Positions 28,166 to 36,743 of a DNA stretch of 64,000 nucleotides are shown one piece after another. The first letter of the stretch is position 1. Each line of letters opens with the position of its first letter. The DNA is from Candidatus Uabimicrobium amorphum (GTDB lineage: Bacteria > Planctomycetota > Uabimicrobiia > Uabimicrobiales > Uabimicrobiaceae). The translations under genes and the position numbers were made by a program. The notes below the pieces were generated by a model, which made no database searches, was not told the origin of the DNA, and saw only the letters and a list, made by a program, of their open reading frames with translations. Location of the stretch: the NCBI RefSeq assembly GCF_009002475.1, contig NZ_AP019860.1:7206501-7270500 (forward strand), given 5' to 3'.

Positions 28166-28714
28166 ATGAAACGTACAATAAAAATAGTTGACTACAACCC
28201 AAATTGGCCACAAGAGTTTGCGAAAATTGCACAAGATTTACGACAAATACTCCCCAAGGCAATTCGCATAGATCATATTGGTTCTACATCAGTTCCGAAT
28301 TTGGGGGCAAAAGACATCATTGATATTCAGGTAACCGTTCGTGAACTCGATCCACAGATCCTGGAAACATTGCGCAAAAACGATTACCAAATTCGCGAAC
28401 ATATACAAAAAGATTGCCTAACCGGTTTTACTGGAAATGCATGTGAAATGCGCAAGTTTTTAACCTTGGAAAAAAAAGGACAGCGCCGCGCAAATATCCA
28501 CATACGCAAAGAGGGCGCATTAAACCAAAAATATGCGCTATTATTTCGCGACTATCTCAGAAGCTGTACCACGACAAGAGATGCCTATCTACAGATAAAG
28601 AAGCAACTGGCATCTATTTACCCACACGATATAGACGGCTACCTTGATATCAAAGACCCAGTAATGGACATTATTTTTCGCGCAGCACAACTGTGGGCAC
28701 AAAACAAAGTTTAA
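28166..28714 (+). CDS. GrpB (UPF0157) family protein
   Basis: A 182-residue protein of the GrpB/UPF0157 group, which has a nucleotidyltransferase-like fold and no settled reaction. Family features are the opening IVDYNPNWPQEF, the HIGSTSVPNLGAKDIIDIQV stretch with the G-S-T-S loop and the D-x-x-D acidic residues near 47-50, and the later NIHI and FRDYLR segments. AGGAG 8 nt before the ATG supports the start. It follows the TPR/HEAT-like kinase by 12 bp and is probably co-transcribed with it. Its last 4 bp overlap the end of the opposite-strand gene. Confidence 0.85.
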   Translation: MKRTIKIVDYNPNWPQEFAKIAQDLRQILPKAIRIDHIGSTSVPNLGAKDIIDIQVTVRELDPQILETLRKNDYQIREHIQKDCLTGFTGNACEMRKFLTLEKKGQRRANIHIRKEGALNQKYALLFRDYLRSCTTTRDAYLQIKKQLASIYPHDIDGYLDIKDPVMDIIFRAAQLWAQNKV

Positions 28715-29322
28715 GAGTTACGAAAATGAGGAATTTGAGCCTTCACGAATTCCTGTTCTTTGATCTTCGCAAATTCTTTCAAAAAGTGACGCTTTGTTCC
28801 CCAAGACAACCCCGCTTTTTTCGCAACAGCCTTGAATTCCTTTGCATCGTAATTTTTGGCAAAATACAGAGTAATGTTGTGGTTCACGTTATCGTTAAAC
28901 ACCGGATACAGTTGTGAAAATAGGTAGTCTTCATCCTTACGAAGAAGATGTGTCACGGTAATAGAAGCACAAATCGCCAAGGTCTCGGTCTTCGTTTCAC
29001 AAAAACGCAAGACACGCGTCAAATATTTCTCACGGTAAGAATCGGGAATAGCAGTAAGATGTTGCAAACCACAAACTGTGGAGAGTATGTAATAAGGATT
29101 GGAGTAGGACTCAAGTCCTTTTTCAATCGTCTGCCAACGATAACTTTCCTCCATAATGTCAGGACACATTAAGATATTGGCCACCGCTTGTTCATCGTCC
29201 CATTTGTCAACGACGTTTTGCACGACAAAGTGACTATCATCATCAAGCGCCGGCAATGTTTTTCTAGCTTCGCGTAACAACTCTAAGTCTTCTATTTCTA
29301 AAAACCGTAGAATCTCTTCCAT
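28711..29322 (-). CDS. Hypothetical helical protein
   Basis: A 203-residue protein I do not recognise. It is mainly helical and acidic in its first half (MEEILRFLEIEDLELLREAR), with spaced motifs such as ILSTVCGLQHLTAIP and LAICASITVTHLLRKDED that could be HEAT-like helical pairs. No signal peptide, membrane span or catalytic motif is visible. GGAGG just before the ATG strongly supports the start at 29322. The 3' end overlaps the convergent GrpB gene by 4 bp. A 536-bp repeat-filled gap separates it from the PKS genes on the same strand, so it is probably not part of the polyketide pathway, though it could be read through from it. Confidence 0.75.
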   Translation of the reverse strand: MEEILRFLEIEDLELLREARKTLPALDDDSHFVVQNVVDKWDDEQAVANILMCPDIMEESYRWQTIEKGLESYSNPYYILSTVCGLQHLTAIPDSYREKYLTRVLRFCETKTETLAICASITVTHLLRKDEDYLFSQLYPVFNDNVNHNITLYFAKNYDAKEFKAVAKKAGLSWGTKRHFLKEFAKIKEQEFVKAQIPHFRNS

Positions 29323-29364
29323 GTATCCTCCGCATTATTTTGAATTAGGTGGTAAGGACTACTC

Positions 29365-29502
29365 TCATATGTGAAATTTAGTTAAAGAATTCGTCTCCAT
29401 TTTGATGCTCTCATATGGAAAACTTCAGCTGGGGATTCGTCTTCATTTTGATGCCCTCATATGGAAAACTTCAGCTGGGGATTCGTCTTCATTTTGATGC
29501 CC
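29365..29502 (-). repeat. 46-bp tandem repeats, three copies
   Basis: Units start at 29365, 29411 and 29457 with TCATATG; the last two are nearly identical and the first is diverged. On the - strand each unit contains GAGGGCATCAA...ACGAATCCC, the same core as the 60-bp units near 22100. They abut copy D of the dispersed repeat. Confidence 0.85.
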
Positions 29503-29574
29503 TCCCTGCGATTCTTCCTTCAGCTAACGCTGAAGACTGCGAATCGCTGTCCCTCCCACGTGGAGGGACGTAAC
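29496..29574 (-). repeat. Dispersed two-hairpin repeat, copy D
   Basis: On the - strand: GTTACGTCCCTCC, hairpin 1 (GTCCCTCC 29549-29556 with GGAGGGAC 29562-29569), hairpin 2 (GCGATTC and CTTCAGC arms at 29508-29524 pairing with GCTGAAG and GAATCGC at 29529-29547, with an internal loop), and the end motif GGGAGGGCATC. Both stems differ from copies A-C yet stay paired. It is in inverted orientation to copy C, 80-120 bp away. Confidence 0.75.
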
Positions 29575-29652
29575 ACGTCCAACTTGTTTTTGTTGTTTTG
29601 TTGTTTGCGCCACAACCACAATTTCCAAAATTGCATCGCACACCAGGTGTTT

Positions 29653-29771
29653 CGCAACTTAAGTGAATTTTGTTTTTTACAAAGAAGACGCATTACGCCT
29701 CTCCCGTGGGAGAGGCATGAGAATTGCTGCTTTCAGCGTAGCTGAAATCTGCAAATCGATGGTGAGGGCAT
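29653..29771 (+). repeat. Dispersed two-hairpin repeat, copy C
   Basis: It starts with the extension CGCAACTTAAGTGAATTTTG (continuing TTTTTTACAAA), which matches the copy A extension at 30 of 31 positions. Then come GCATTAC, hairpin 1 (GCCTCTCCC-GT-GGGAGAGGC, 29697-29716), hairpin 2 (TTGC and TTTCAGC pairing with GCTGAAA and GCAA across a 3x3 internal loop, 29724-29754), and TCGATGGTGAGGGCATC. Confidence 0.8.
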
Positions 29772-29892
29772 CGCACAACAACGAATTCCATAACCCAAAT
29801 TAGCACCACTTTTTCATCTCAGCTGCGACCATCGCACAACAGCGAATTCCAACCCAAATTAACACCTCTTTTTCATCTCATTTGCGACCATC
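29770..29892. repeat. 61-bp tandem duplication covering the PKS 3' end
   Basis: Unit 1 (29770-29830) and unit 2 (29831-29892) both begin ATCGCACAACA and are about 85-90% alike. Unit 2 includes the last codons and stop of the terminal PKS gene. Unit 1 carries a second, non-coding copy of them on the - strand: it would read VAAEMKKWC-stop against the real VANEMKKRC-stop. Confidence 0.8.
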
Positions 29893-32800
29893 TTATGAAA
29901 ATCCTGTTTTTCGTCGTGCAAGAAAAAGTGCGTCCCTTCGATCATTTTATGCACAAACTCTGCCGAAGTCTGTTTTTGCCACGCCAGTATTTCCTCTTCA
30001 CTGACATGATCATCGTGCGTACCACCGCATGCGAGAATCTTACAACCCAAAGGCTCTTCGTCGACATAATGATACGTCTCGCTGACGGTAACATCTGCAC
30101 GGATCATCGGCAAATATGCTTTGAGCATTTCCTCGTTTTCCCAAAGTTGATCGGGAACGTCGGTGATGGTTTTGCGCAGTACGTCCACCATTTCCTTATC
30201 CGGCAAACTGTGAATTTGTACGGTCGAATCCGGCAAATGTGGCGAACGGTGTGCAGCAACGATTAACTCTTGCGGCAGCGTATCATTTTCGCGGCGTAGT
30301 TTGCGTACCATTTCGAATGCCACTAACGCACCGAGGCTATAGCCCAAAAACACACAGGGAACATCTAGCATTTCCTTCACGTCAGGATAAATCTCCGCGA
30401 CCAGTTTATCCACACTTTTGAGTAGCGGTTCTTTGATCAAATTTTCTCTACCAGGGTATTGGATCGGAACCACTTCCACACCTTCGGGCATGGTTTCGTG
30501 GAACGTGCGAAATAGTGACGCTCCGCCACCGGCGTATGGAAAACAAAATACGCGTAGTTTTGGTTTTTCAATCGTGGTGTGGTAGTGAATTTTTTTGGTT
30601 GTTTCCGGCAACAAAAACCCGCCACTACGCAAGTCTTCCACAGAGCGCTTTACCGCCGCAACTATTTTTTGAGTGTCTTCTTTGGTATGCGCCGTGGACA
30701 TAAAACAAACGCGGCTTTCCCAAATGTATACACCATGGTAGTTCATGTGGTGGAAGAACAAATCGACATCAAACGGAACTAGATATCCCTTCATCTCCGT
30801 GGGGATAAAGCGGAAAATCGACGCGCAGTTCACGACCTTCATCGGCACGCGGTTTTCGCTCAAATACGCATTTAGCTCTGCGGCCAAATCTGCGGTGAGC
30901 TGATTCAAATTGTCATACAGTTGTGGGCCTTGCTCTTTCAAATACTGAATGACGGCATGCGCTCCGGCCATTGTCAGTGGGTTCTTGCTAAAGGTTCCGC
31001 CAAATGCGGTAGACATTTTTTCGGGAAAAGAATCGTCGCCGTATTGCCACAGTCCACCGTCAACGGCGTCCATATACTCTGATTTACCAGCAACGACACC
31101 TATGGGCATTCCTCCACCGATAATCTTACCATAAGTCACAATATCGGCGCGGATATCATACCACTCTTGCGCACCTCCACGCTTTAGGCGGAAACCGACG
31201 AGCACTTCGTCAAAAATGAGCGGTACATCGTTGTCTTCGGTGATCTTGCGCAATTTTTGGAGAAACTCGCGCGGTTGAACGTGTGGACTTCTACTGCGCA
31301 CCGGTTCGATCATCACTCCGGCAATTTTTTCGGCATTGGCTTCGATAAAATCTAATGACGCCGGATCATTGTAGTCTAACACCACCATGTCTTGTACCAA
31401 ACTTCGTGGAATACCCGCTAGATACTTTTCGGGATAGGTTTTCCCCGAAGGGGTGCGGTATCCCCACAAACTGTCATGCATTCCGTGATAAGAATTGTTG
31501 AACATGACGATCGCTCTGCGATTGGTCACCGTGCGTGCCAGACGCATTGCGTACATCACCGCTTCGGTTCCGGTATTGCAAAATGCCACGCGTTCGTTTC
31601 CGGTGATTTCGGCGATTCCTTTCGCCACTTCATTGGCGCGCATCGCTTGCGGGCCGATGTGAATTCCGAGGGCTAGTTGGTCTTGAATCGCTTTTAACAA
31701 AAAGTCCGCACCGTGTCCAAACAGGTGAACACCAAAACCCATACTAACATCGATGTATTCATTGTTATCCACGTCCCAAATCCTTGCACCGCAGGATTTC
31801 TCTCCGATGATGGGATAGATAATCTCTTTGGTTTCCATACGAAAAATCAGTGCTGTACGACGATCGGCGAGATTGTGGCGATTTTCAGCGGTGATTTTCT
31901 TCGATGTCGCGGTTTTTGCCGCAAAGCGTTGCAAGAAATCCTCCAGGTATTTTTGTTGTTGTTCTGTTAGATTTAGATTGATCGGATCTCGGGAAGTTTG
32001 TGGGGCCAATGTGCTCTTCGGTCCAACAAGTTCCTGATCTCCACTTGTTGCCAATCCTTGTAGTTGACGCTGTTGCAAATCTAAAACGCTGTTAGCTCCT
32101 TCGCTACGCAATTTTTCTAAATGTTGCGACATCAATTTCATTTGATTGGCGAGTATTTTTTCCAGGTCGTTTCCGGCAATATCATCGCCAACATAATCCC
32201 CAGCAACTTCGCTTTGTTGTTCGTCTTCAGGTAGTTTCTCATCGATGAGTTTCGCCAAATCCGCTAAGTTATTCACGTCTTCAATCAGTTCCTGGAACGA
32301 AATCACCACCGCGAATTCCTCGCCGATGAGCTGTGCGATTTGAATGAGTAAGAACGAGTCGCCACCCATCTCTAAGAAAGAAACGTCCTCCTCGATTTCA
32401 TTTGCTTCGATACCGAATAAATCCGAAGCCATGATTTTTAGACGCGCCATAATTCTATTGAGCCGCGCTCCTGAAGTTTTAGTAGCGTATCGTTGTGCGG
32501 TTTGTCGCTGTACATTGCCACGCGCATTTTCAATCACCGCAGCAAATAACTCTGGTGTCGCATCTTCGCGGAATTGCAGCATGAACTTCTTCCACGTGAT
32601 GTCAGTCGCCACAACTTGCGCATGGTCACGCTGCACAATCACATTTTCGAGAATCGCAAATCCTTTGTCGGCAGAAAAATTGTTTGCCCCAAGAGCAGTG
32701 AGCACTTGTTCCTGGTTGCTCTCTACGGCCATACCTTGTTTTTCCCAGGCGCCCCAGTTGATGGTGATGTGATTGTCAAAGTGATGCGCCATCGCATCTT

Positions 32801-35800
32801 GGAAGGCGTTTGCTGTACTATAACTGGATTGTCCCATCATGCCGTAGAGCGTCAAAATAGAGGAAAAGTGCACGCAAAAATCCACATCGGGAAAATGAAG
32901 CGCTAGGTTCATGCTTCCTTGAACTTTTGGACCCAGAGTACGCGAAAAAGCTTCCCAAGTGGTTTTGTCGATCCCCAAACCATCTCCGAGAAGGCCAGCT
33001 GCATGAAAAATTCCGTGAATACCTTGAGGAAGGCTTTGTACTTGTTTTGTGTCTGCCAGATCACACTCCATCGTTTTGCAGTCGATATTCCACGCGTCTA
33101 TTTGCTGCTGTTGCTTTGCATCGGGTGACTTGCAATCAACGAGTAGTAATTTTTTGGCACCGTTTTGCGCCAACTTTTGCGCTACGGCAAAACCAATCGC
33201 CCCCAACCCACCGGTGATCATATATGTGGCATCGTCTTTTAACGATAGTTTTTTGGCTTCGCGTTTTTCACACGGTTGCATACTTGGTTTGTAGCGTGTC
33301 TCACCGCGCAATGCGGTACGTACACTATAGGAATTTTTTTGTACCTCGCGGCATAGTAAGTCCGTTTGTACCGTGTCGTCTATATCAACAACGCCGCCAA
33401 ACCATTGAGGGTATTCAATGGCGATTCCACGAGCGATCCCCCACAAAAAGGATTGCGCCACAGCTACATCGTTGTTCACCGGACAAGCATTTTGCGTTAC
33501 AAGCCACATATTGGGAGTAAAGGCCAAATCTTTTTGTGCGACAAAAGCCCGTGTCAGGTCAAAAACATACTTGGTGTTTTCGATACCGGCATCAATGTCA
33601 TCGCCACCGTTATCCACACCCCAAAAATAGACAACGTGATCAAAACTATCACCATCTTTGGCGAAGAGCGCACACATTTTGCTGAACACCTCTTTTTTGT
33701 GCGCTCCTACAATAAAGTGCTTCGCAGAAACTTGCTTAAAGCTCTTGCCTTTTTCAAGAACCATCACTTCGTGACCTTGTTGTTGTAGGTATTCGGTAAA
33801 GTCTTTTGCCTTCTGTCCTTCGCTAAACACCAACCAACTTTTTTTCTCAGACGTCATCGCTTGTGGGGTTGCTGTTTTTTGCCAATCAATGTAGTAACAA
33901 TGTTCGCCAAACATTTGTGGTGGTGGCGTAGTCGCAGTTACTTTTTGTGACGCAGGCGCGACTGTCTTCGGTTTTTCTTGCGGTGCTGTCGTTTTTTTAT
34001 GTTCGACAAATGCCGGTGTTAATATTTCTTCTCCCTCAAGCCAAAAAGACTTGCGTTGAAAAGCGTATGTTGGCAACGAAACGCGCGCGACATCTTGCTG
34101 GTATGTCACCATCGGCCACTCCACTTTATAGCCTAAGACGTGAAGTTTTCCTAAGTTTTCCAGTATTTGCTGATTATTATTACCGCTACCACGTATGCTA
34201 AATAGCCAATTCACTTCTTTATCGCGTACGCATCTACGCGCCATCGCGATCAGGGTTGGTGAAGGTCCTATCTCCACGAAATCGCGAAAGCCTTGTTCAT
34301 GTGCATATTCTACAGCACTCTGAAAGCGAACGGTCGCCATAATGTGCTCACGCCAATACTGTGGTGTCGCAATGCTGTTGTCGACTTGTTTGCCGCTTAC
34401 ATTGGAAATGAGCGGTATTTTGGGAGCATGAAATGTTACTTGCTGCGCCACTTTGCTAAAGTCGTCGAGGATAGGTGTCATCAGTGGGGAATGGAAGGCG
34501 TGTGACACAGTCAATTTTTTGTAGCCAACACCTTTGCTTTCAAACTCGCGGCAAATTTTGCTAATCGCTTCGCTGTTTCCCGAAATCACATTGTTCTTGG
34601 GGCCGTTCGCCGTAGCGAGGGACACTTCATCTTTGAACTTATCGACAACACTTTGCACTTCCTGCTCACTGGCAAAAATAGCCACCATACTACCGTCACG
34701 AGGTAAGCTTTGCATTAAACGTCCGCGTTCATTGATGAGCTTAATCCCATCTTCCACAGAGAATACTCCAGCGACGCACGCCGCAGCAAACTCGCCTACA
34801 CTATGTCCCATCACCATCGCTGGACGAATTCCCCAACTCATCCACAATTGCGCCAAAGCATACTCAATGCAAAATAACAGTGGTTGGGTAATAGCGGTAT
34901 CGTTGATGTCCACTTCACATGAGGTGTCGTAGAGAATCTTTGTCAGTGGTTGTGGCAAATACTGGTCTGCGTACTTCGCGCATTCGTCGATGGCGTCGCG
35001 AAAAACGCGATGTGTCTCGTACAATTGCTGCGCCATTTGTGGATACTGCGAACCTTGTCCCGTAAATAAGAATACCACACCTTTATTGCGCTGCTCCTTG
35101 CCAATACTCACTGTGCGCACCGTTTCTCCACTAGCCATTTTTTGCAGGGCTTCGGTAATCTTTGCGGTGTCCTTTTCGGCAATGGCCAAACGATATTTAA
35201 AGTGATTGCGTCCGGTTTGCAAGGTATAACATATATCGGCGAGTGAATGCGTGGTATTCGGTAAATACGTTGCGTATTTTTGCACAATGGCATCCAATCC
35301 ACTTTGGGTTTTTGCCGAGAGTATGAATAAATTTTCTTCGCAACATATACCACCGCGTTTGGCCGACGGCGCTTCCGCAACAACAACGTGCGAATTGGTT
35401 CCGCTAAATCCAAAAGAACTCACCCCAGCGATACGCTTGGTATCTTGCCATTCACCACCGTCTTTGGTCACATCAATGGCAAATTGATCCCAGGCAATAT
35501 GCGGACTTGGTGTATCAAAGTGTAAATGCGCGGGCAAATACTTGTTTTGAATACACAGCACTGCTTTAATGAGACCCGCGATTCCGGCTGCCGCTTCGAG
35601 GTGCCCGATGTTCGTTTTAATAGATCCCACCTTCAGAGTGGGACTTTGTTCCTTATCGCGTCCCAAAACTTTGGCCAGAGACTGAATTTCAATCGGGTCT
35701 CCCAACGATGTTCCGGTTCCGTGACATTCGACATAACTCACATCTTGAGGCGAAACTCCACCGCTTTGGAGTGCATTGCGAATGACCAACTGTTGTGAAA

Positions 35801-36743
35801 CGCCATTGGGAACCGTAAGGCCACTGCTTTTTCCGTCGTGGTTTACCGCAGAGCCACGAATCACCGCCAAAATATTGTCGCGACTTTCGATCGCATCATC
35901 AAGGCGCTTTAGCACCACGAAACCACAGCCTTCACCGCGAACGTAACCATTGGCTTTGGCATCAAATGTCTTACAACGTCCATCGGGAGACATCATACGC
36001 GCTTTGGAAAAATAAATTGTCGCTTCCGGACTGAGTAGTAAGCTCACCCCACCCGCGAGTGCCATATTGCATTCTTTGTTACGCAGACTTTGGCAGGCCA
36101 TGTGTACCGTGACCAATGACGAGGAACATGCCGTATCAATTGCGACATTGGGTCCTTGGAATCCTAGCAAGAACGATAGGCGACCCGACGCCACACTAAA
36201 AGTATTTCCTGTTCCGGAATATACGTCGACATCGCGTTTTTCCATACGGTTATAAATGCGTTCGTAATCATTATTGCTGATTCCCAGGAACACTCCGACA
36301 AGTTCATCTTTCCATGACTCGGGAGCCTGCCCACCATCTTCTAAGGCTTCCCATGCCGTCTCAAGGATTAAGCGTTGCTGTGGGTCCATCATTCGCGCTT
36401 CATTGGGAATGATGCCAAAGAAACTTGCATCGAACTTATCGGCGTCACTGACAAAACTTCCCCAGCGCGTATAGGTTTTTCCCGGAGCATTGGGATCGGG
36501 ATCGTAGTAGTCGTCGATATTCCACCGTTCTTTGGGAACTTCGGTCACCGCGTCTTTCTTGTCGAGTAGCATTTGCCATAACTTTTGTGGAGTGTCCACG
36601 TCTCCGGCAAAACGGCAGCTCATTCCTACAACGGCAATTGGTGTGCTAGGAGCGCTTTCCCACTCGCGCACTTTTTGGCGCATTTTCTTTATTTCAATCA
36701 GTGCTTCTTTGAGCAGTTCTTTGGAGTTTTTACGCTCGGTCAT
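29859..36743 (-). CDS. Terminal polyketide synthase module: KS-AT-KR-ACP-aminotransferase-thioesterase
   Basis: A 2294-residue type I PKS. After an N-terminal docking helix (1-30) come: KS (~31-457; Cys in DTACSSS, His in ECHGTGTS and NIGHLE); AT (~555-858; GHSVGE, malonyl-type HAFH); a split KR (~946-1364; GGLGAIG, Ser in HFSSI, Tyr/Asn in SYSTAN, PKVQGS lysine); ACP (~1426-1488; Ser near 1459 in EMGGDSF); a linker; a class III PLP aminotransferase of the glutamate-semialdehyde-aminomutase type (~1624-2047; NTGTEAVMYAMRLAR, Lys near 1870 in TYGKIIGGG); and a thioesterase (~2061-2294; PYAGGGASLFR, Ser near 2136 in GYSLG, His in GTHFFLHD) of the type II-like subclass. No DH or ER is seen. It is the last gene of the assembly line: it should add one C2 unit, reduce or aminate the beta-carbon, and release the chain. 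Its ATG overlaps the previous gene by 14 nt, with AAGGGA upstream. Confidence 0.93.
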   Translation of the reverse strand: MTERKNSKELLKEALIEIKKMRQKVREWESAPSTPIAVVGMSCRFAGDVDTPQKLWQMLLDKKDAVTEVPKERWNIDDYYDPDPNAPGKTYTRWGSFVSDADKFDASFFGIIPNEARMMDPQQRLILETAWEALEDGGQAPESWKDELVGVFLGISNNDYERIYNRMEKRDVDVYSGTGNTFSVASGRLSFLLGFQGPNVAIDTACSSSLVTVHMACQSLRNKECNMALAGGVSLLLSPEATIYFSKARMMSPDGRCKTFDAKANGYVRGEGCGFVVLKRLDDAIESRDNILAVIRGSAVNHDGKSSGLTVPNGVSQQLVIRNALQSGGVSPQDVSYVECHGTGTSLGDPIEIQSLAKVLGRDKEQSPTLKVGSIKTNIGHLEAAAGIAGLIKAVLCIQNKYLPAHLHFDTPSPHIAWDQFAIDVTKDGGEWQDTKRIAGVSSFGFSGTNSHVVVAEAPSAKRGGICCEENLFILSAKTQSGLDAIVQKYATYLPNTTHSLADICYTLQTGRNHFKYRLAIAEKDTAKITEALQKMASGETVRTVSIGKEQRNKGVVFLFTGQGSQYPQMAQQLYETHRVFRDAIDECAKYADQYLPQPLTKILYDTSCEVDINDTAITQPLLFCIEYALAQLWMSWGIRPAMVMGHSVGEFAAACVAGVFSVEDGIKLINERGRLMQSLPRDGSMVAIFASEQEVQSVVDKFKDEVSLATANGPKNNVISGNSEAISKICREFESKGVGYKKLTVSHAFHSPLMTPILDDFSKVAQQVTFHAPKIPLISNVSGKQVDNSIATPQYWREHIMATVRFQSAVEYAHEQGFRDFVEIGPSPTLIAMARRCVRDKEVNWLFSIRGSGNNNQQILENLGKLHVLGYKVEWPMVTYQQDVARVSLPTYAFQRKSFWLEGEEILTPAFVEHKKTTAPQEKPKTVAPASQKVTATTPPPQMFGEHCYYIDWQKTATPQAMTSEKKSWLVFSEGQKAKDFTEYLQQQGHEVMVLEKGKSFKQVSAKHFIVGAHKKEVFSKMCALFAKDGDSFDHVVYFWGVDNGGDDIDAGIENTKYVFDLTRAFVAQKDLAFTPNMWLVTQNACPVNNDVAVAQSFLWGIARGIAIEYPQWFGGVVDIDDTVQTDLLCREVQKNSYSVRTALRGETRYKPSMQPCEKREAKKLSLKDDATYMITGGLGAIGFAVAQKLAQNGAKKLLLVDCKSPDAKQQQQIDAWNIDCKTMECDLADTKQVQSLPQGIHGIFHAAGLLGDGLGIDKTTWEAFSRTLGPKVQGSMNLALHFPDVDFCVHFSSILTLYGMMGQSSYSTANAFQDAMAHHFDNHITINWGAWEKQGMAVESNQEQVLTALGANNFSADKGFAILENVIVQRDHAQVVATDITWKKFMLQFREDATPELFAAVIENARGNVQRQTAQRYATKTSGARLNRIMARLKIMASDLFGIEANEIEEDVSFLEMGGDSFLLIQIAQLIGEEFAVVISFQELIEDVNNLADLAKLIDEKLPEDEQQSEVAGDYVGDDIAGNDLEKILANQMKLMSQHLEKLRSEGANSVLDLQQRQLQGLATSGDQELVGPKSTLAPQTSRDPINLNLTEQQQKYLEDFLQRFAAKTATSKKITAENRHNLADRRTALIFRMETKEIIYPIIGEKSCGARIWDVDNNEYIDVSMGFGVHLFGHGADFLLKAIQDQLALGIHIGPQAMRANEVAKGIAEITGNERVAFCNTGTEAVMYAMRLARTVTNRRAIVMFNNSYHGMHDSLWGYRTPSGKTYPEKYLAGIPRSLVQDMVVLDYNDPASLDFIEANAEKIAGVMIEPVRSRSPHVQPREFLQKLRKITEDNDVPLIFDEVLVGFRLKRGGAQEWYDIRADIVTYGKIIGGGMPIGVVAGKSEYMDAVDGGLWQYGDDSFPEKMSTAFGGTFSKNPLTMAGAHAVIQYLKEQGPQLYDNLNQLTADLAAELNAYLSENRVPMKVVNCASIFRFIPTEMKGYLVPFDVDLFFHHMNYHGVYIWESRVCFMSTAHTKEDTQKIVAAVKRSVEDLRSGGFLLPETTKKIHYHTTIEKPKLRVFCFPYAGGGASLFRTFHETMPEGVEVVPIQYPGRENLIKEPLLKSVDKLVAEIYPDVKEMLDVPCVFLGYSLGALVAFEMVRKLRRENDTLPQELIVAAHRSPHLPDSTVQIHSLPDKEMVDVLRKTITDVPDQLWENEEMLKAYLPMIRADVTVSETYHYVDEEPLGCKILACGGTHDDHVSEEEILAWQKQTSAEFVHKMIEGTHFFLHDEKQDFHKMVANEMKKRC

